37,614 nt of DNA from the NCBI GenBank assembly GCA_003248965.1, contig QFQU01000024.1, positions 1 to 37,614 on the forward strand, in the 5' to 3' direction. Under the pieces are notes generated by a model. It searched no databases. It was given only the letters and a program-made list of their open reading frames with translations, and was not told where the DNA came from. Both the position numbers and the translations under genes were made by a program. Of this stretch, positions 7,065-16,233 are shown in pieces. Positions within the stretch are counted from its first letter, which is position 1, and the number at the start of each line of letters is the position of its first letter. This DNA comes from Brevundimonas sp. (lineage in GTDB: Bacteria > Pseudomonadota > Alphaproteobacteria > Caulobacterales > Caulobacteraceae).

Positions 7065-8924
7065 ATGGCGGACGCAACGTCGGGAATTGATCTGGGCCAT
7101 GTCGCCGCTCTGCTTGCGGCGGGCGTGGTGGCGGTGCCGGTCTTTCGCAAGATCGGCCTGGGGTCGGTTTTAGGTTATCTGGCGGCGGGGGCGGCCATCG
7201 GTCCCTTCGGCCTAGCCCTGTTCCGCGAGCCCCAGACCATCCTGCACGTCGCCGAGTTCGGCGTGGTCATCTTCCTGTTCATCATCGGGCTGGAGATGCG
7301 GCCCAAGCGCCTGTGGGCCATGCGCAACGCCATCTTCGGCGTCGGCTTCGCCCAGGTCGGGCTGGCGGGGCTGGCCCTGACCCTGGTCGCGATGGCGGCA
7401 GGGGCTCCCTGGCCCGTGGCCTTCGTCGGCGCGATGGGCTTCGTCATGTCCTCCACCGCCGTCATCGTGCAGATGCTGGAGGAGCGGGGCGAACTGCCCA
7501 CGCCGCAAGGCCAGCGGGCGGTCTCCATCCTGTTGTTCGAGGACCTGGCCATCGTGCCCCTGCTGGCGGTGGTGGCGGTTCTGGCGACCTCGGTCGGGAC
7601 GGCGGCCGAATCCTCCACCCCCCTGTGGCAGACGATCGGCCTGGCGGCGGCGGCGGTCGGCGGGGTGCTGATCGCCGGGCGCTACGCCATCAACCCCGTC
7701 TTCCGCTTCCTGGCCCGAAACGGGGGGCGCGAGGTGATGACGGCGGCCGCCCTGCTGGTGGTGGCGGGCACGGCCTGGATCATGAACGGCGTCGGCCTGT
7801 CGATGGCCATGGGCGCCTTCCTGGCCGGGGTTCTGCTGTCGGATTCCACCTTCCGCCATCAGCTGGAGGCGGACGTGGAGCCGTTCCGCGCCATCCTGTT
7901 GGGCCTGTTCTTCCTGTCGGTCGGCATGGCCCTCGACATCGGTGTGGTGATCGACGACTGGCGCATGGTGCTGGCGGGCCTGGCCGCCTTCATGCTGGTC
8001 AAGGCGGCGGTCATCTATGGCGTCGCGCGCGTCTTCAAGGCGCGCCACCACGAGGCGATCGAGCGGGCGGCCCTGTTCGCCCAGGGCGGGGAGTTCGCCT
8101 TCGTCCTGTATGGGGCGGCGGCGGCCGGCGGGGTGATCGACGCCCAGGCCAGCGCGGCCCTGACCGCCATCGTCATCCTGTCCATGGCCCTGACGCCCCT
8201 GACCACCCTGGCGATGAAGCACTGGCTGCCCAAGGAGAAGGGGCTTTCGCCCGAGGACGCCGACGGCGTCGATTCCGCCGACGGCTTGCGGGGCCAGGTG
8301 CTGATCATCGGCTTCGGCCGCTTCGCCCAGGTGGCGGCCCAGCCCCTCCTGGCGCGGGACGTGGACGTGTCGATCATCGAGAATGACGTGGAGATGATCC
8401 AGGCCGCTTCTCAGTTCGGGTTCAAGGTCTATTACGGCGACGGCGCCCAGCTTTCGACCCTGCGGGCCTCGGGCGCCGAGGAGGCCGAGATCGTCCTGGT
8501 CTGCGTGGACAAGCCCGAGGTCACGGACCGCATCGTCGAACTGGTCAAGCACGAGTTCCCGCGCACCCGCGTCATGGCCCGCGCCTTCGACCGGGGCCAT
8601 TCGATCCGTTTGATCCAGGCCGGCGTCGACTATCAGATTCGCGAGACGTTCGAATCCGCCCTGAAGTTCGGCGAGGAGGCGTTGATCGAACTGGGTCTGC
8701 CAGAGGAGGAGGCGTCCGAAACCATCGGCGATGTCCGCCGCCGCGACGAGGCGCGGCTGGACCTGCAGCTGACCGGCGGTCTCTCGGCGGGGCGCCAACT
8801 GATGCGCGGCAACATGCCGACGCCGCAGCCGGCCCCCTATGTCGTGCCACGACGCAAGGGCCGCCTTCTGAACGAGGACGAGGCCGGCCCGCCGGCGCCG
8901 GCCGAGCCGGAACCCGTGGACTGA
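7065..8924 (+). CDS. Kef-type monovalent cation:proton antiporter (CPA2) with RCK domain
   Basis: A 619-residue inner-membrane protein. Residues 1-385 form about 12 hydrophobic helices of the CPA2 exchanger fold, including FLFIIGLEMRP and FLAGVLLSDSTFRHQLEADVEPF, where the conserved acidic and Gln residues of KefB/KefC lie. Residues about 405-525 are an RCK/TrkA-N domain with the dinucleotide motif GFGRFAQ, then IIENDVEMI and YYGDGAQL. The C-terminal 90 residues are charged and proline-rich. It is expected to exchange K+ for H+ under ligand control, as in protection from electrophiles. The detox genes further along (frmA, fghA) are compatible but not linked. The ATG follows AAGGGTGAG. Confidence 0.93.
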   Translation: MADATSGIDLGHVAALLAAGVVAVPVFRKIGLGSVLGYLAAGAAIGPFGLALFREPQTILHVAEFGVVIFLFIIGLEMRPKRLWAMRNAIFGVGFAQVGLAGLALTLVAMAAGAPWPVAFVGAMGFVMSSTAVIVQMLEERGELPTPQGQRAVSILLFEDLAIVPLLAVVAVLATSVGTAAESSTPLWQTIGLAAAAVGGVLIAGRYAINPVFRFLARNGGREVMTAAALLVVAGTAWIMNGVGLSMAMGAFLAGVLLSDSTFRHQLEADVEPFRAILLGLFFLSVGMALDIGVVIDDWRMVLAGLAAFMLVKAAVIYGVARVFKARHHEAIERAALFAQGGEFAFVLYGAAAAGGVIDAQASAALTAIVILSMALTPLTTLAMKHWLPKEKGLSPEDADGVDSADGLRGQVLIIGFGRFAQVAAQPLLARDVDVSIIENDVEMIQAASQFGFKVYYGDGAQLSTLRASGAEEAEIVLVCVDKPEVTDRIVELVKHEFPRTRVMARAFDRGHSIRLIQAGVDYQIRETFESALKFGEEALIELGLPEEEASETIGDVRRRDEARLDLQLTGGLSAGRQLMRGNMPTPQPAPYVVPRRKGRLLNEDEAGPPAPAEPEPVD

Positions 8925-9016
8925 TCGCCTCGACCGATCCGGGCGCGAACAGCCTATTCACTCGCGTCCCCGATCATGCTCTAGAGCGGCGGTCCTTATC
9001 GATCGGGTCCGTCTCC

Positions 9017-10036
9017 ATGAAGCGTTTCGTCATCGCCGCCCTGGCCGTCGTCGCGGTCGCCGCGCCGGCCGTCACCGTCACCGCCTGGGGCAACACCGGC
9101 CATCGCCTGATCGGGGTGGCGGCGATGCGCGCCTTGCCGGACGACCTGCCTGCCTTCCTGCGCACGCCGGGCGCCATCGCCGACGTCGGCGAACTGGCGC
9201 GCGAGCCCGACCGCTGGAAGGGCGCGGGCCAGCCGCACGACCGGGAGCGCGACACCGCCCACTTCGTCGATCTGGACGATCAGGGCCATGTCTTCGACCA
9301 GCGCGGCATGAGCATCGACGACCTGCCGCGCCTGAAATCCGAATATGACGCCGCCCTGACCAAGGCGGGTCTGGACGTCAACGACGCCGGCTATCTGCCC
9401 TACGCCATGATCGACGGCTGGCAGCAGCTGGGCCGCGACTTCGCCTATTGGCGCGTGCTGAACGCGGCCGAAAAGCGCGAGACGAACATGGAGCGCCAGG
9501 CCTGGTATCGGGCCGACCGCCTCCGCCGCGAGGCCCTGATCCTGCGCGACATCGGCGTGATGGGCCACTATGTCGGCGACGGCTCGCAACCGCATCACAC
9601 CAGCATCCACTACAACGGCTGGGGCGACTTCGCGAACCCGGAAGGCTTCACCAACTCGCGCCAGACCCACGCCCTGTTCGAGGGTGAGTTCACCAACCGC
9701 GTCGCCCGTCTGGACGCCATCGAGGCCGCCATGCCGGCCGCAAACCTGGAGGGCTTCGATCCCAAGGCGCGCACCGTCGCCTATCTGAAGACGACGCTGG
9801 GCACGGTGATCCCCTTCTATCGGCTGGAAAAGGCCGGCGGCTTCCGCGACGCCGATCCGCGCGGCGCGGCCTTCGTCAACGAACGTCTGGCGGCGGGCGC
9901 GGCCGAGCTGCGCGACTTCATCGTCTCGGCCTGGACCGCCTCGGGCAGCGCCTCCATCGGCTGGCCCGCCGTCAAGGTCGCCGAGGTCGAGGCCGGAACC
10001 GCCGACCCCTGGATCGCCATGGTGGGCGAGGACTGA
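9017..10036 (+). CDS. S1/P1 family nuclease, secreted
   Basis: A 339-residue zinc-dependent nuclease of the S1/P1 (phospholipase C-like) family that degrades single-stranded DNA and RNA. A signal peptide of about 23 residues ends in TVTA, so the mature protein would begin WGNTGHR. The N-terminal Trp is itself a zinc ligand in this family. Further ligands are in RDTAHFVDLDD, GVMGHYVGDGSQPHH and the following HYNGWGDF region. It probably acts in the periplasm or outside the cell. Its TGA overlaps the ATG of the next gene by one base, so the two are co-transcribed. Confidence 0.92.
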   Translation: MKRFVIAALAVVAVAAPAVTVTAWGNTGHRLIGVAAMRALPDDLPAFLRTPGAIADVGELAREPDRWKGAGQPHDRERDTAHFVDLDDQGHVFDQRGMSIDDLPRLKSEYDAALTKAGLDVNDAGYLPYAMIDGWQQLGRDFAYWRVLNAAEKRETNMERQAWYRADRLRREALILRDIGVMGHYVGDGSQPHHTSIHYNGWGDFANPEGFTNSRQTHALFEGEFTNRVARLDAIEAAMPAANLEGFDPKARTVAYLKTTLGTVIPFYRLEKAGGFRDADPRGAAFVNERLAAGAAELRDFIVSAWTASGSASIGWPAVKVAEVEAGTADPWIAMVGED

Positions 10037-10269
10037 TGGCGATCGACACCCTGAGCGCGCCGGAACTCTCGATACGAGAGAGCTATCTTTGCATGGTGCA
10101 TTTCCTTGAAACGTATTGGGAACGAGGCGGACGCAGTTCAGATGATCTCGCCGGATTGCTCGGGGGGTTGCCTTTGACACCTGATGGTATCTCGGCCGAT
10201 CCGGCGATGATGGGTGATTGGCTCGATGCGGTGGCGGCAGTCACCGGCAAGGGGCCGTCCAAGTTGTGA
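10036..10269 (+). CDS. small hypothetical protein
   Basis: A 77-residue acidic protein with an aromatic stretch ESYLCMVHFLETYWERGG and a C-terminal LTPDGISADPAMMGDWLDAV. There is no signal peptide, membrane helix or recognisable catalytic motif. It overlaps the nuclease stop at its start (TGATG) and the trmJ start at its end (GTGA), so translation is probably coupled on both sides. The function is unknown. A role as cytoplasmic partner or inhibitor of the nuclease is possible but unsupported. Confidence 0.75.
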   Translation: MAIDTLSAPELSIRESYLCMVHFLETYWERGGRSSDDLAGLLGGLPLTPDGISADPAMMGDWLDAVAAVTGKGPSKL

Positions 10270-11054
10270 CTGAGAACCTCACATCCCCCGCCGTCATTCT
10301 CGACAAGTCGCAGATGGCCGAGAACATCGGCGCCGTGGCGCGGGTGATGGCCAACTTCGGCCTGTCGGACCTGCGTCTGGTCAGGCCACGTGACGGCTGG
10401 CCTCAGGAGCGGGCCTGGGCCACCGCGTCCGGCGCCGACTGGGTGCTGGAGGGCGTGCGGGTGTTCTCGACCGTCGCCGAGGCCATCGCCGACCTGAACA
10501 CCGTCTTCGCCACCACCGCCCGCCCGCGCGAGACGCGCCAGCCCGTGCGCACCCCGCGCGAGGCCAGCCGCGTCCTATATGACGACACGGCGTCGGGCCT
10601 GAAGACCGGCCTCTTGTTCGGCGGCGAGCGCGCGGGGCTGGAGACGACCGACATCGCCCTGTGCGCCGGCATCGTCACCATCCCCATCGACCCGAAACAC
10701 CATTCCCTGAACCTGGCCCAGGCCGTGGCGATCAACGCCTATGAGTGGCGCACCCTGGTTCTGGACGCCCCGCCGCCCCGCTTCCGCGAGGCCGAGCCGC
10801 CCGCCTCGAACGATCTCCTGATCGGCCTGTACGAGCATCTGGAGACGGAGCTTGAAAACGGCGGCTTCTTCTATCCGCCCGAGAAGAAGCGCTCCATGAG
10901 CCAGAACCTGCGTGTCATGCTGGGCCGCGCCGCCTTCTCCGAACAGGAGGTCGCCACCATGCGCGGCGCCATCCACGCCCTGTCGCGCGGCCGCGGGCGG
11001 GTGCTGGCCAAGCTGGCGGCCGAACGGGCGGCGAAGGACAAGGCGACCGACTAG
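10266..11054 (+). CDS. trmJ: tRNA (cytidine/uridine-32-2'-O)-methyltransferase TrmJ
   Basis: A 262-residue SPOUT methyltransferase that methylates the ribose 2'-O of nucleotide 32 in tRNA. Motifs include VILDKSQMAENIGAVARVMANFG near the N-terminus, LLFGGERAGLETTDIALC for the knot motif and IPIDPKHHSLNLAQAVAI for SAM binding. The C-terminal extension with RGRGRVLAKLAAERA is typical of TrmJ rather than other TrmH-like enzymes. I chose the GTG at 10266, which overlaps the upstream stop as GTGA. The frame reads further upstream, but that part lies in the preceding gene. Confidence 0.92.
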   Translation: MTENLTSPAVILDKSQMAENIGAVARVMANFGLSDLRLVRPRDGWPQERAWATASGADWVLEGVRVFSTVAEAIADLNTVFATTARPRETRQPVRTPREASRVLYDDTASGLKTGLLFGGERAGLETTDIALCAGIVTIPIDPKHHSLNLAQAVAINAYEWRTLVLDAPPPRFREAEPPASNDLLIGLYEHLETELENGGFFYPPEKKRSMSQNLRVMLGRAAFSEQEVATMRGAIHALSRGRGRVLAKLAAERAAKDKATD

Positions 11055-11068
11055 GGTTTGCTCTCCTC

Positions 11069-11174
11069 CGTCATCCTCGGGCTTGACCCGAGGATCGAAC
11101 CGAACGGACGCCGTTCCCCTTCCGACAGTTTTCACGCGGCCGATCCGATCCTCGGGTCAAGCCCGAGGATGACG
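11069..11174. repeat. perfect 29-bp inverted repeat pair (REP-like, Caulobacterales type)
   Basis: Bases 11069-11097 and 11146-11174 are exact reverse complements over 29 bp, separated by 48 bp. Each arm is itself a hairpin (CCTCGGGCTTGACCCGAGG), a palindrome family I associate with intergenic regions of Caulobacterales and related alphaproteobacteria. It lies between trmJ and ynfA and could act as a bidirectional terminator or RNA stabiliser. Confidence 0.93.
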
Positions 11175-11204
11175 AGGGCGGGAAGGACAGCGTAGAAAAC
11201 GGCG

Positions 11205-11531
11205 ATGAAACCGATCCTCATCTACCCCCTCGCCGCGCTGGCGGAGATCGGCGGCTGTTTCGCCTTTTGGGCCTGGCTGAAGCTGGTTCGGTCGCCGCTG
11301 TGGCTGGCGCCCGGCCTTCTTTGCCTGATCGCTTTCGCCTGGCTCTTGACCCTGATCCCTAGCGATGCGGCGGGGCGGGCGTTCGCGGCCTATGGCGGGG
11401 TCTATATCTGCGCCTCCCTGGTCTGGATGGCGCTGGTCGAAAAGACCACGCCGGATCGTTGGGACGTGCTGGGCGGCGCGGTCTGCCTGATCGGCGCGGG
11501 GATCATCCTGTTCGGACCGAGGGCCGCCTAA
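11205..11531 (+). CDS. ynfA: YnfA family small membrane protein (UPF0060)
   Basis: A 108-residue inner-membrane protein with four hydrophobic helices. Signatures are the N-terminal LAALAEIGGCFAFWAWL, the central AAYGGVYICASLVWMALVEKTTPDRWD and the C-terminal GAGIILFGPR. YnfA resembles small multidrug resistance transporters and is proposed to work as a dimer. Its substrate here is unknown. The stop overlaps the stop of the convergent gene. Confidence 0.93.
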   Translation: MKPILIYPLAALAEIGGCFAFWAWLKLVRSPLWLAPGLLCLIAFAWLLTLIPSDAAGRAFAAYGGVYICASLVWMALVEKTTPDRWDVLGGAVCLIGAGIILFGPRAA

Positions 11532-12457
11532 CCCGCCCCCAGCAGGTCCGACCACCGCCAGCTGCCCTTGCCCAGCGCCAGTTGCGCGCCGCCGGGGCGA
11601 TCTTCCAGCTTCAGCACGGCGAGGCCCGTCATCCGCTGACTCTTGCACTCGGCCGGGGCGAAGGCGACTTCCAGGGCGATGGCCTGGCGTACTCCGGCCA
11701 GACCTTTGCCGGACTGATTTCGGCTCTGCAGCCAGTCGCCGTTCCAGACCAGAATGGCGCGGCCCGAGGCGTTCATCGACTGGGCGGCGTCGATGACGGC
11801 GCGGCGCACAGCGACGTCGTCGCGCACCGCGTCCTGAACCCAGCGCACCATGTCGCACGACCCGCCGCCACGCCCCGTCCCGGTCTCGCCAGGCCCGCCG
11901 ACGCCCGCGCCAGAGCCCTGGCCGCCGCCTCCGCCCGGCCCGGCGCCCACGGTCAGGGCGCCGGCGATCTCGGCCGGACCGAGCAGGGGCAGGGGCGGTC
12001 CCGGCGGGGCGGGCGCGACAGGCAGGGGGTCGACGTCGGGTGGACGTTTGGCGACGACCGGGCGCGGCCGGGCCGCGGCCACGGCCGGCGGGCGACGCTG
12101 GGGCGCGGGTTTCGGCGGCGCGGCCGATGCGGCGGCGGCCGGGGCGTCGGGCTTCGGCGACGGCTCGGGCGCGATGATCCGGGCAGGCGGCGGCGGGGGA
12201 GGCGGCGCGGGCGGATCGACCAGCTCCACCATCATCAACGGCGGCTCCGACGCCTGGGGCGCGGCCGGCGTCTGGGCGGCGATCAGCAGGCCCAGACCCA
12301 GGTGCGCGGCCAGGATCGGCGTCGCCGCCAGCGCCCATCGCCGTGTCCGTGTCGGTCTCAATCGCCGATCCGTGATGAGGCCGACAGCCTGTGTCGCATG
12401 GTCATCGCAACGAAACGCCTGTAAAAAATCACGACGGACCGTTGAAAACATACACAC
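11528..12457 (-). CDS. proline-rich, single-membrane-anchored TonB-like protein
   Basis: Up to 309 residues. After about 40 basic residues, one hydrophobic anchor (RWALAATPILAAHLGLGLLIAA) is followed by PPLMMVELVDPPAPPPPP, the layout of TonB proteins. A Pro/Ala/Lys-rich periplasmic linker and a Gly-rich stretch lead to a roughly 105-residue C-terminal domain starting SCDMVRWVQDAVRDD. That domain does not look like the usual TonB C-terminal fold. The start is uncertain: GTG at 12457, ATG at 12451, or a later codon, none with a strong ribosome-binding site. A partner for energised outer-membrane transport is possible but not shown. Confidence 0.7.
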   Translation of the reverse strand: MCMFSTVRRDFLQAFRCDDHATQAVGLITDRRLRPTRTRRWALAATPILAAHLGLGLLIAAQTPAAPQASEPPLMMVELVDPPAPPPPPPPARIIAPEPSPKPDAPAAAASAAPPKPAPQRRPPAVAAARPRPVVAKRPPDVDPLPVAPAPPGPPLPLLGPAEIAGALTVGAGPGGGGGQGSGAGVGGPGETGTGRGGGSCDMVRWVQDAVRDDVAVRRAVIDAAQSMNASGRAILVWNGDWLQSRNQSGKGLAGVRQAIALEVAFAPAECKSQRMTGLAVLKLEDRPGGAQLALGKGSWRWSDLLGAG

Positions 12458-12736
12458 GCGTCAGGAAAGAGGCGCTAGGTCGAATACAACTGTGCGGTGT
12501 TTGAAGTTTTATTGAGATCAACTGGCCCGCCCTCCGGCACGGCCGTCGGCGGACCAACGTCGCGTCTCGCCTGTCGGTTCCATGACTTGGCGAAATCCGC
12601 GAAATTCGAGCATTCGCTTATGGTCAAGCTGACATTTTCCTGCCCGAAGCACGTCATTACTCCGCCTTTTGGCCTACTTCATTGTCATGTCGCGCATGAA
12701 CTGGGCGTGGCGCCCCCGGCAAGAAGGAGACAGAAC

Positions 12737-13288
12737 TTGAGCAGATCGAAACTCAGGACGGCGGTCGTCGGCGGCGCCCTCATCGCCCTCGGCCTTGCGG
12801 CCAGCGGCTGCGCCAGCCATCGTTTCGTGCGTGATCAGGTCGAAGTCGTCGACAACCGCGTGACCACCGTCGAAGGCACCGCAGACCAGGCTCTGCAACG
12901 CGCCAACGACGCCCATAAACTGGCCGAGGGCAAGTTCCTCTATCAGGTCGTGCTGTCCGACGATTCCGTGAAATTCCCCACCGACGCGGCGGCCCTGTCG
13001 CCCGAGGCCGAGCAGCGCCTGGCCCAGTTCGCCCAGCGTCTGCAAAGCGAAAACCGCAATGTCTATCTGGAAATCCAGGGCTATACCGACTCGACCGGCA
13101 CGCCCCAGCACAACGACGAACTGGGCCAGCAGCGCGCCGAGGCCGTGCGTCGCTTCCTGAACCGTCAGGGCGTGGCCCTGAACCGGATGGCGACCATCTC
13201 CTATGGTCAGGAACAGCCGGTGGCCTCGAACGACACGCCCGAAGGCCGGTCCCAGAACCGCCGCGTGACCATCGTCGTGCTGGCCTGA
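12737..13288 (+). CDS. OmpA family lipoprotein
   Basis: A 183-residue lipoprotein. Residues 1-25 are a signal peptide with lipobox AASGC (lipid-bearing Cys25). Residues 30-70 form a short coiled-coil-like segment (RDQVEVVDNRVTTVEGTADQ). Residues about 75-180 are an OmpA C-terminal peptidoglycan-binding domain, with IQGYTDSTGTPQHNDELGQQRAEAVRRFL and SQNRRVTI. It probably tethers the outer membrane to peptidoglycan. The TTG at 12737 is chosen because AAGGAG (12724-12729) lies 7 nt upstream and the signal peptide begins there. A longer frame from 12497 has no such support. A terminator follows. Confidence 0.9.
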   Translation: MSRSKLRTAVVGGALIALGLAASGCASHRFVRDQVEVVDNRVTTVEGTADQALQRANDAHKLAEGKFLYQVVLSDDSVKFPTDAAALSPEAEQRLAQFAQRLQSENRNVYLEIQGYTDSTGTPQHNDELGQQRAEAVRRFLNRQGVALNRMATISYGQEQPVASNDTPEGRSQNRRVTIVVLA

Positions 13289-13311
13289 TCGCCTTTACGT
13301 CGAGATCTGAT

Positions 13312-13345
13312 CGGCGGCCGCCTCGCAGCGGCCGCCGTTTTCGTT
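13312..13345. terminator. rho-independent terminator between the OmpA-like gene and cobB
   Basis: CGGCGGCCGC (13312-13321) pairs with GCGGCCGCCG (13328-13337) around CTCGCA, followed by TTTTCGTTT. It lies between convergent genes and probably serves the plus-strand one. Confidence 0.9.
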
Positions 13346-13346
13346 T

Positions 13347-14048
13347 CTACAGGGTGTCGAGGAAGGCCGGCACGGCCTGCGTCGCCGGGCCATAGACGCC
13401 CTCGTCGAACAGGCGCGCGCCGGCCGTCGGCTCCAGATTGATCTCCACCGTCCGCGCTCCGGCATACCGCGCCGCCTGCACGAACCCCGCCGCCGGATAG
13501 ACCGCGCCCGAGGTGCCGATGGAGACGAACAGGTCGCAATGCGCCAGCGCCCGCTCGATCCGCCCCATCTGAAGAGGCATCTCCCCGAACCAGACGATAT
13601 GCGGCCGCATCCGCCCCTGCGGATGGTGGGGCGAGGCCTGATCCGCCGCCATGTCGCCGACCCAGTCCATCACCGCGCCCGAGCGGGTGCAGCGCGCTTT
13701 CAGCAGTTCGCCATGCATATGGATCAGTTCGAACCCCTCGGCCGCCGGCGTCTCGGCGTGCGCCCGGTCGTGCAGATCGTCCACGTTCTGCGTCACCAGC
13801 AGGAAGTCGCCCGCCCACCGCGCCGCCAAATCCGCCAGCGCCCGATGCGCCGCATTGGGCCGGACCTCGGCCAACTGCCGCCGCCGCCGGTTGTAGAAGT
13901 CCTGCACCAGCGCCGGATCGGCGGCATAGCCCTCCGGCGTCGCCACATCCTCGATCCGATGGCCGCACCACAGCCCGTCCGACGCCCGAAACGTCGGCAC
14001 GCCGCTTTCGGCCGATATGCCGGCGCCGGTCAGGACGACGAGGTTCAT
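13347..14048 (-). CDS. cobB: NAD-dependent protein deacylase, sirtuin (CobB)
   Basis: A 233-residue class III sirtuin that removes acetyl or succinyl groups from lysine, using NAD+. Motifs: GAGISAESGVPTFR at residue 8, the Tyr/Arg pair in DFYNRRR that favours succinyl-lysine, TQNVDDLHDRA, and the catalytic His in IHMHGELL. Of the zinc-binding cysteines of many sirtuins, only one (RCTRSG) is evident, so the small domain probably lacks zinc. Its ATG overlaps the stop of the LysR gene by 4 bp (ATGA), so both are on one transcript. Confidence 0.93.
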   Translation of the reverse strand: MNLVVLTGAGISAESGVPTFRASDGLWCGHRIEDVATPEGYAADPALVQDFYNRRRRQLAEVRPNAAHRALADLAARWAGDFLLVTQNVDDLHDRAHAETPAAEGFELIHMHGELLKARCTRSGAVMDWVGDMAADQASPHHPQGRMRPHIVWFGEMPLQMGRIERALAHCDLFVSIGTSGAVYPAAGFVQAARYAGARTVEINLEPTAGARLFDEGVYGPATQAVPAFLDTL

Positions 14049-14935
14049 ACGGGGGCTCTCCGGGCGGACGACAGCCGATCATACAGCCAGTCGATCATGG
14101 CGCGCACCTTGGGCGGGACGTGGCGGGGGTGCGGATGGACGGCCCAGACGCCTTCGTCGGGCGGTCGAGCATCATCCAGCAGCGAGACGAGGGCGCCCGA
14201 CGCCAGGGCCTCGGCCACATAGAAGTCCGGCAGCTGGCACAGGCCCAGCCCCTGCAAGGCCGCGTCCAGCACCGCCGCGCCCGAGTTGCAGCGCCAACGG
14301 CCGCTGGGGCGCAAGGCCACCTCGCGGCCCGCCTCGGTGAAACGCCAATGCTCGGCCGAGCCGATCAGCCCGTCGTGGCTGGCGATCTCGGACAGGTCGC
14401 GGGGGGCGCCTCGCTTTTCCAGATAGTCGGGACTGGCGCACAGGATCAGCCGCCGCGACGCCAGACGCCGCGCCATCAGCCGGGAATCGGTCAGATGGCC
14501 GAACCGCACCGCCAGGTCATAGCCGTCGCCCACCAGGTCGCGCAGCCGATTATCCAGGTCCATCTCTATCCGCAGTTCCGGGTTCTGGCGGGCGAAGGCG
14601 TTGACGGCGGGGGCGATGAACCGCTCGCCATATGAAACCGAACAGGTCATCCGCAGCAGGCCGCGCGGGGCCTGGTCGTCGGGCCGGACGGCGGCCAGGG
14701 CCTCGTCCCGCTCATCGATCAGGCGGCGACAGCGGGCCAGGAAGTCGCGTCCCGCATCGGTCAGTTCGACCCGGCGCGTGGTGCGGTGCAGCAGGCGGGT
14801 CTGCAGCCGGTCCTCCAGCCGGGCGATCTCGCGGCTGACGGCCGAGGTCGACAGGCCCAGCCGACGCGCGGCGGCCGAGAAGCTGGCCTGTTCCGCGACA
14901 GCGGTGAACTCGTCGATCCCGTCCCAGCGACTCAT
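14045..14935 (-). CDS. LysR family transcriptional regulator
   Basis: A 296-residue regulator. The N-terminal winged helix-turn-helix reads FTAVAEQASFSAAARRLGLSTSAVSREIARLEDRL, followed by LLHRTTRRVELTDAG. The C-terminal two-lobed effector-binding domain starts near residue 90 (GLLRMTCSVSYGERF). It is upstream of cobB with a 4-bp overlap and divergent from frmA across 190 bp. It may control itself, cobB and the formaldehyde cluster. That is inference from arrangement only. Confidence 0.92.
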   Translation of the reverse strand: MSRWDGIDEFTAVAEQASFSAAARRLGLSTSAVSREIARLEDRLQTRLLHRTTRRVELTDAGRDFLARCRRLIDERDEALAAVRPDDQAPRGLLRMTCSVSYGERFIAPAVNAFARQNPELRIEMDLDNRLRDLVGDGYDLAVRFGHLTDSRLMARRLASRRLILCASPDYLEKRGAPRDLSEIASHDGLIGSAEHWRFTEAGREVALRPSGRWRCNSGAAVLDAALQGLGLCQLPDFYVAEALASGALVSLLDDARPPDEGVWAVHPHPRHVPPKVRAMIDWLYDRLSSARRAPV

Positions 14936-15064
14936 GCTCGCCTTGGATCAGGATTGTTGCTGTATGACAATAATGTTTTGCGTTTGTCGCGCTTTCCACG
15001 CACAGCCTGAAGCGTAGAAGAAACCCAATACATTCACCGCCTGTCCCTCAAGCAGCGAGCTTCG

Positions 15065-15086
15065 TCATCCCCGCGCAGGCGGGGAC
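15065..15086. repeat. REP-like hairpin
   Basis: TCCCCGC (15068-15074) pairs with GCGGGGA (15079-15085), preceded by GTCA. This resembles a common alphaproteobacterial intergenic palindrome ('GTCATCCCCGC'). It lies in the 190-bp gap between the LysR gene and frmA, close to the frmA ribosome-binding site. Confidence 0.7.
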
Positions 15087-15125
15087 GCGCGGCGAGCGGT
15101 AGGGACGTCCGAAGGACCTGAAATC

Positions 15126-16232
<1,107 letters not shown>

Positions 16233-16233
16233 C

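Noticed and set aside
7212..8798. A 528-codon minus-strand open frame opposite the Kef gene
   Set aside because: Low-complexity His/Gln/Gly/Arg-rich composition typical of the antisense of a GC-rich gene. The plus strand is clearly a cation antiporter.
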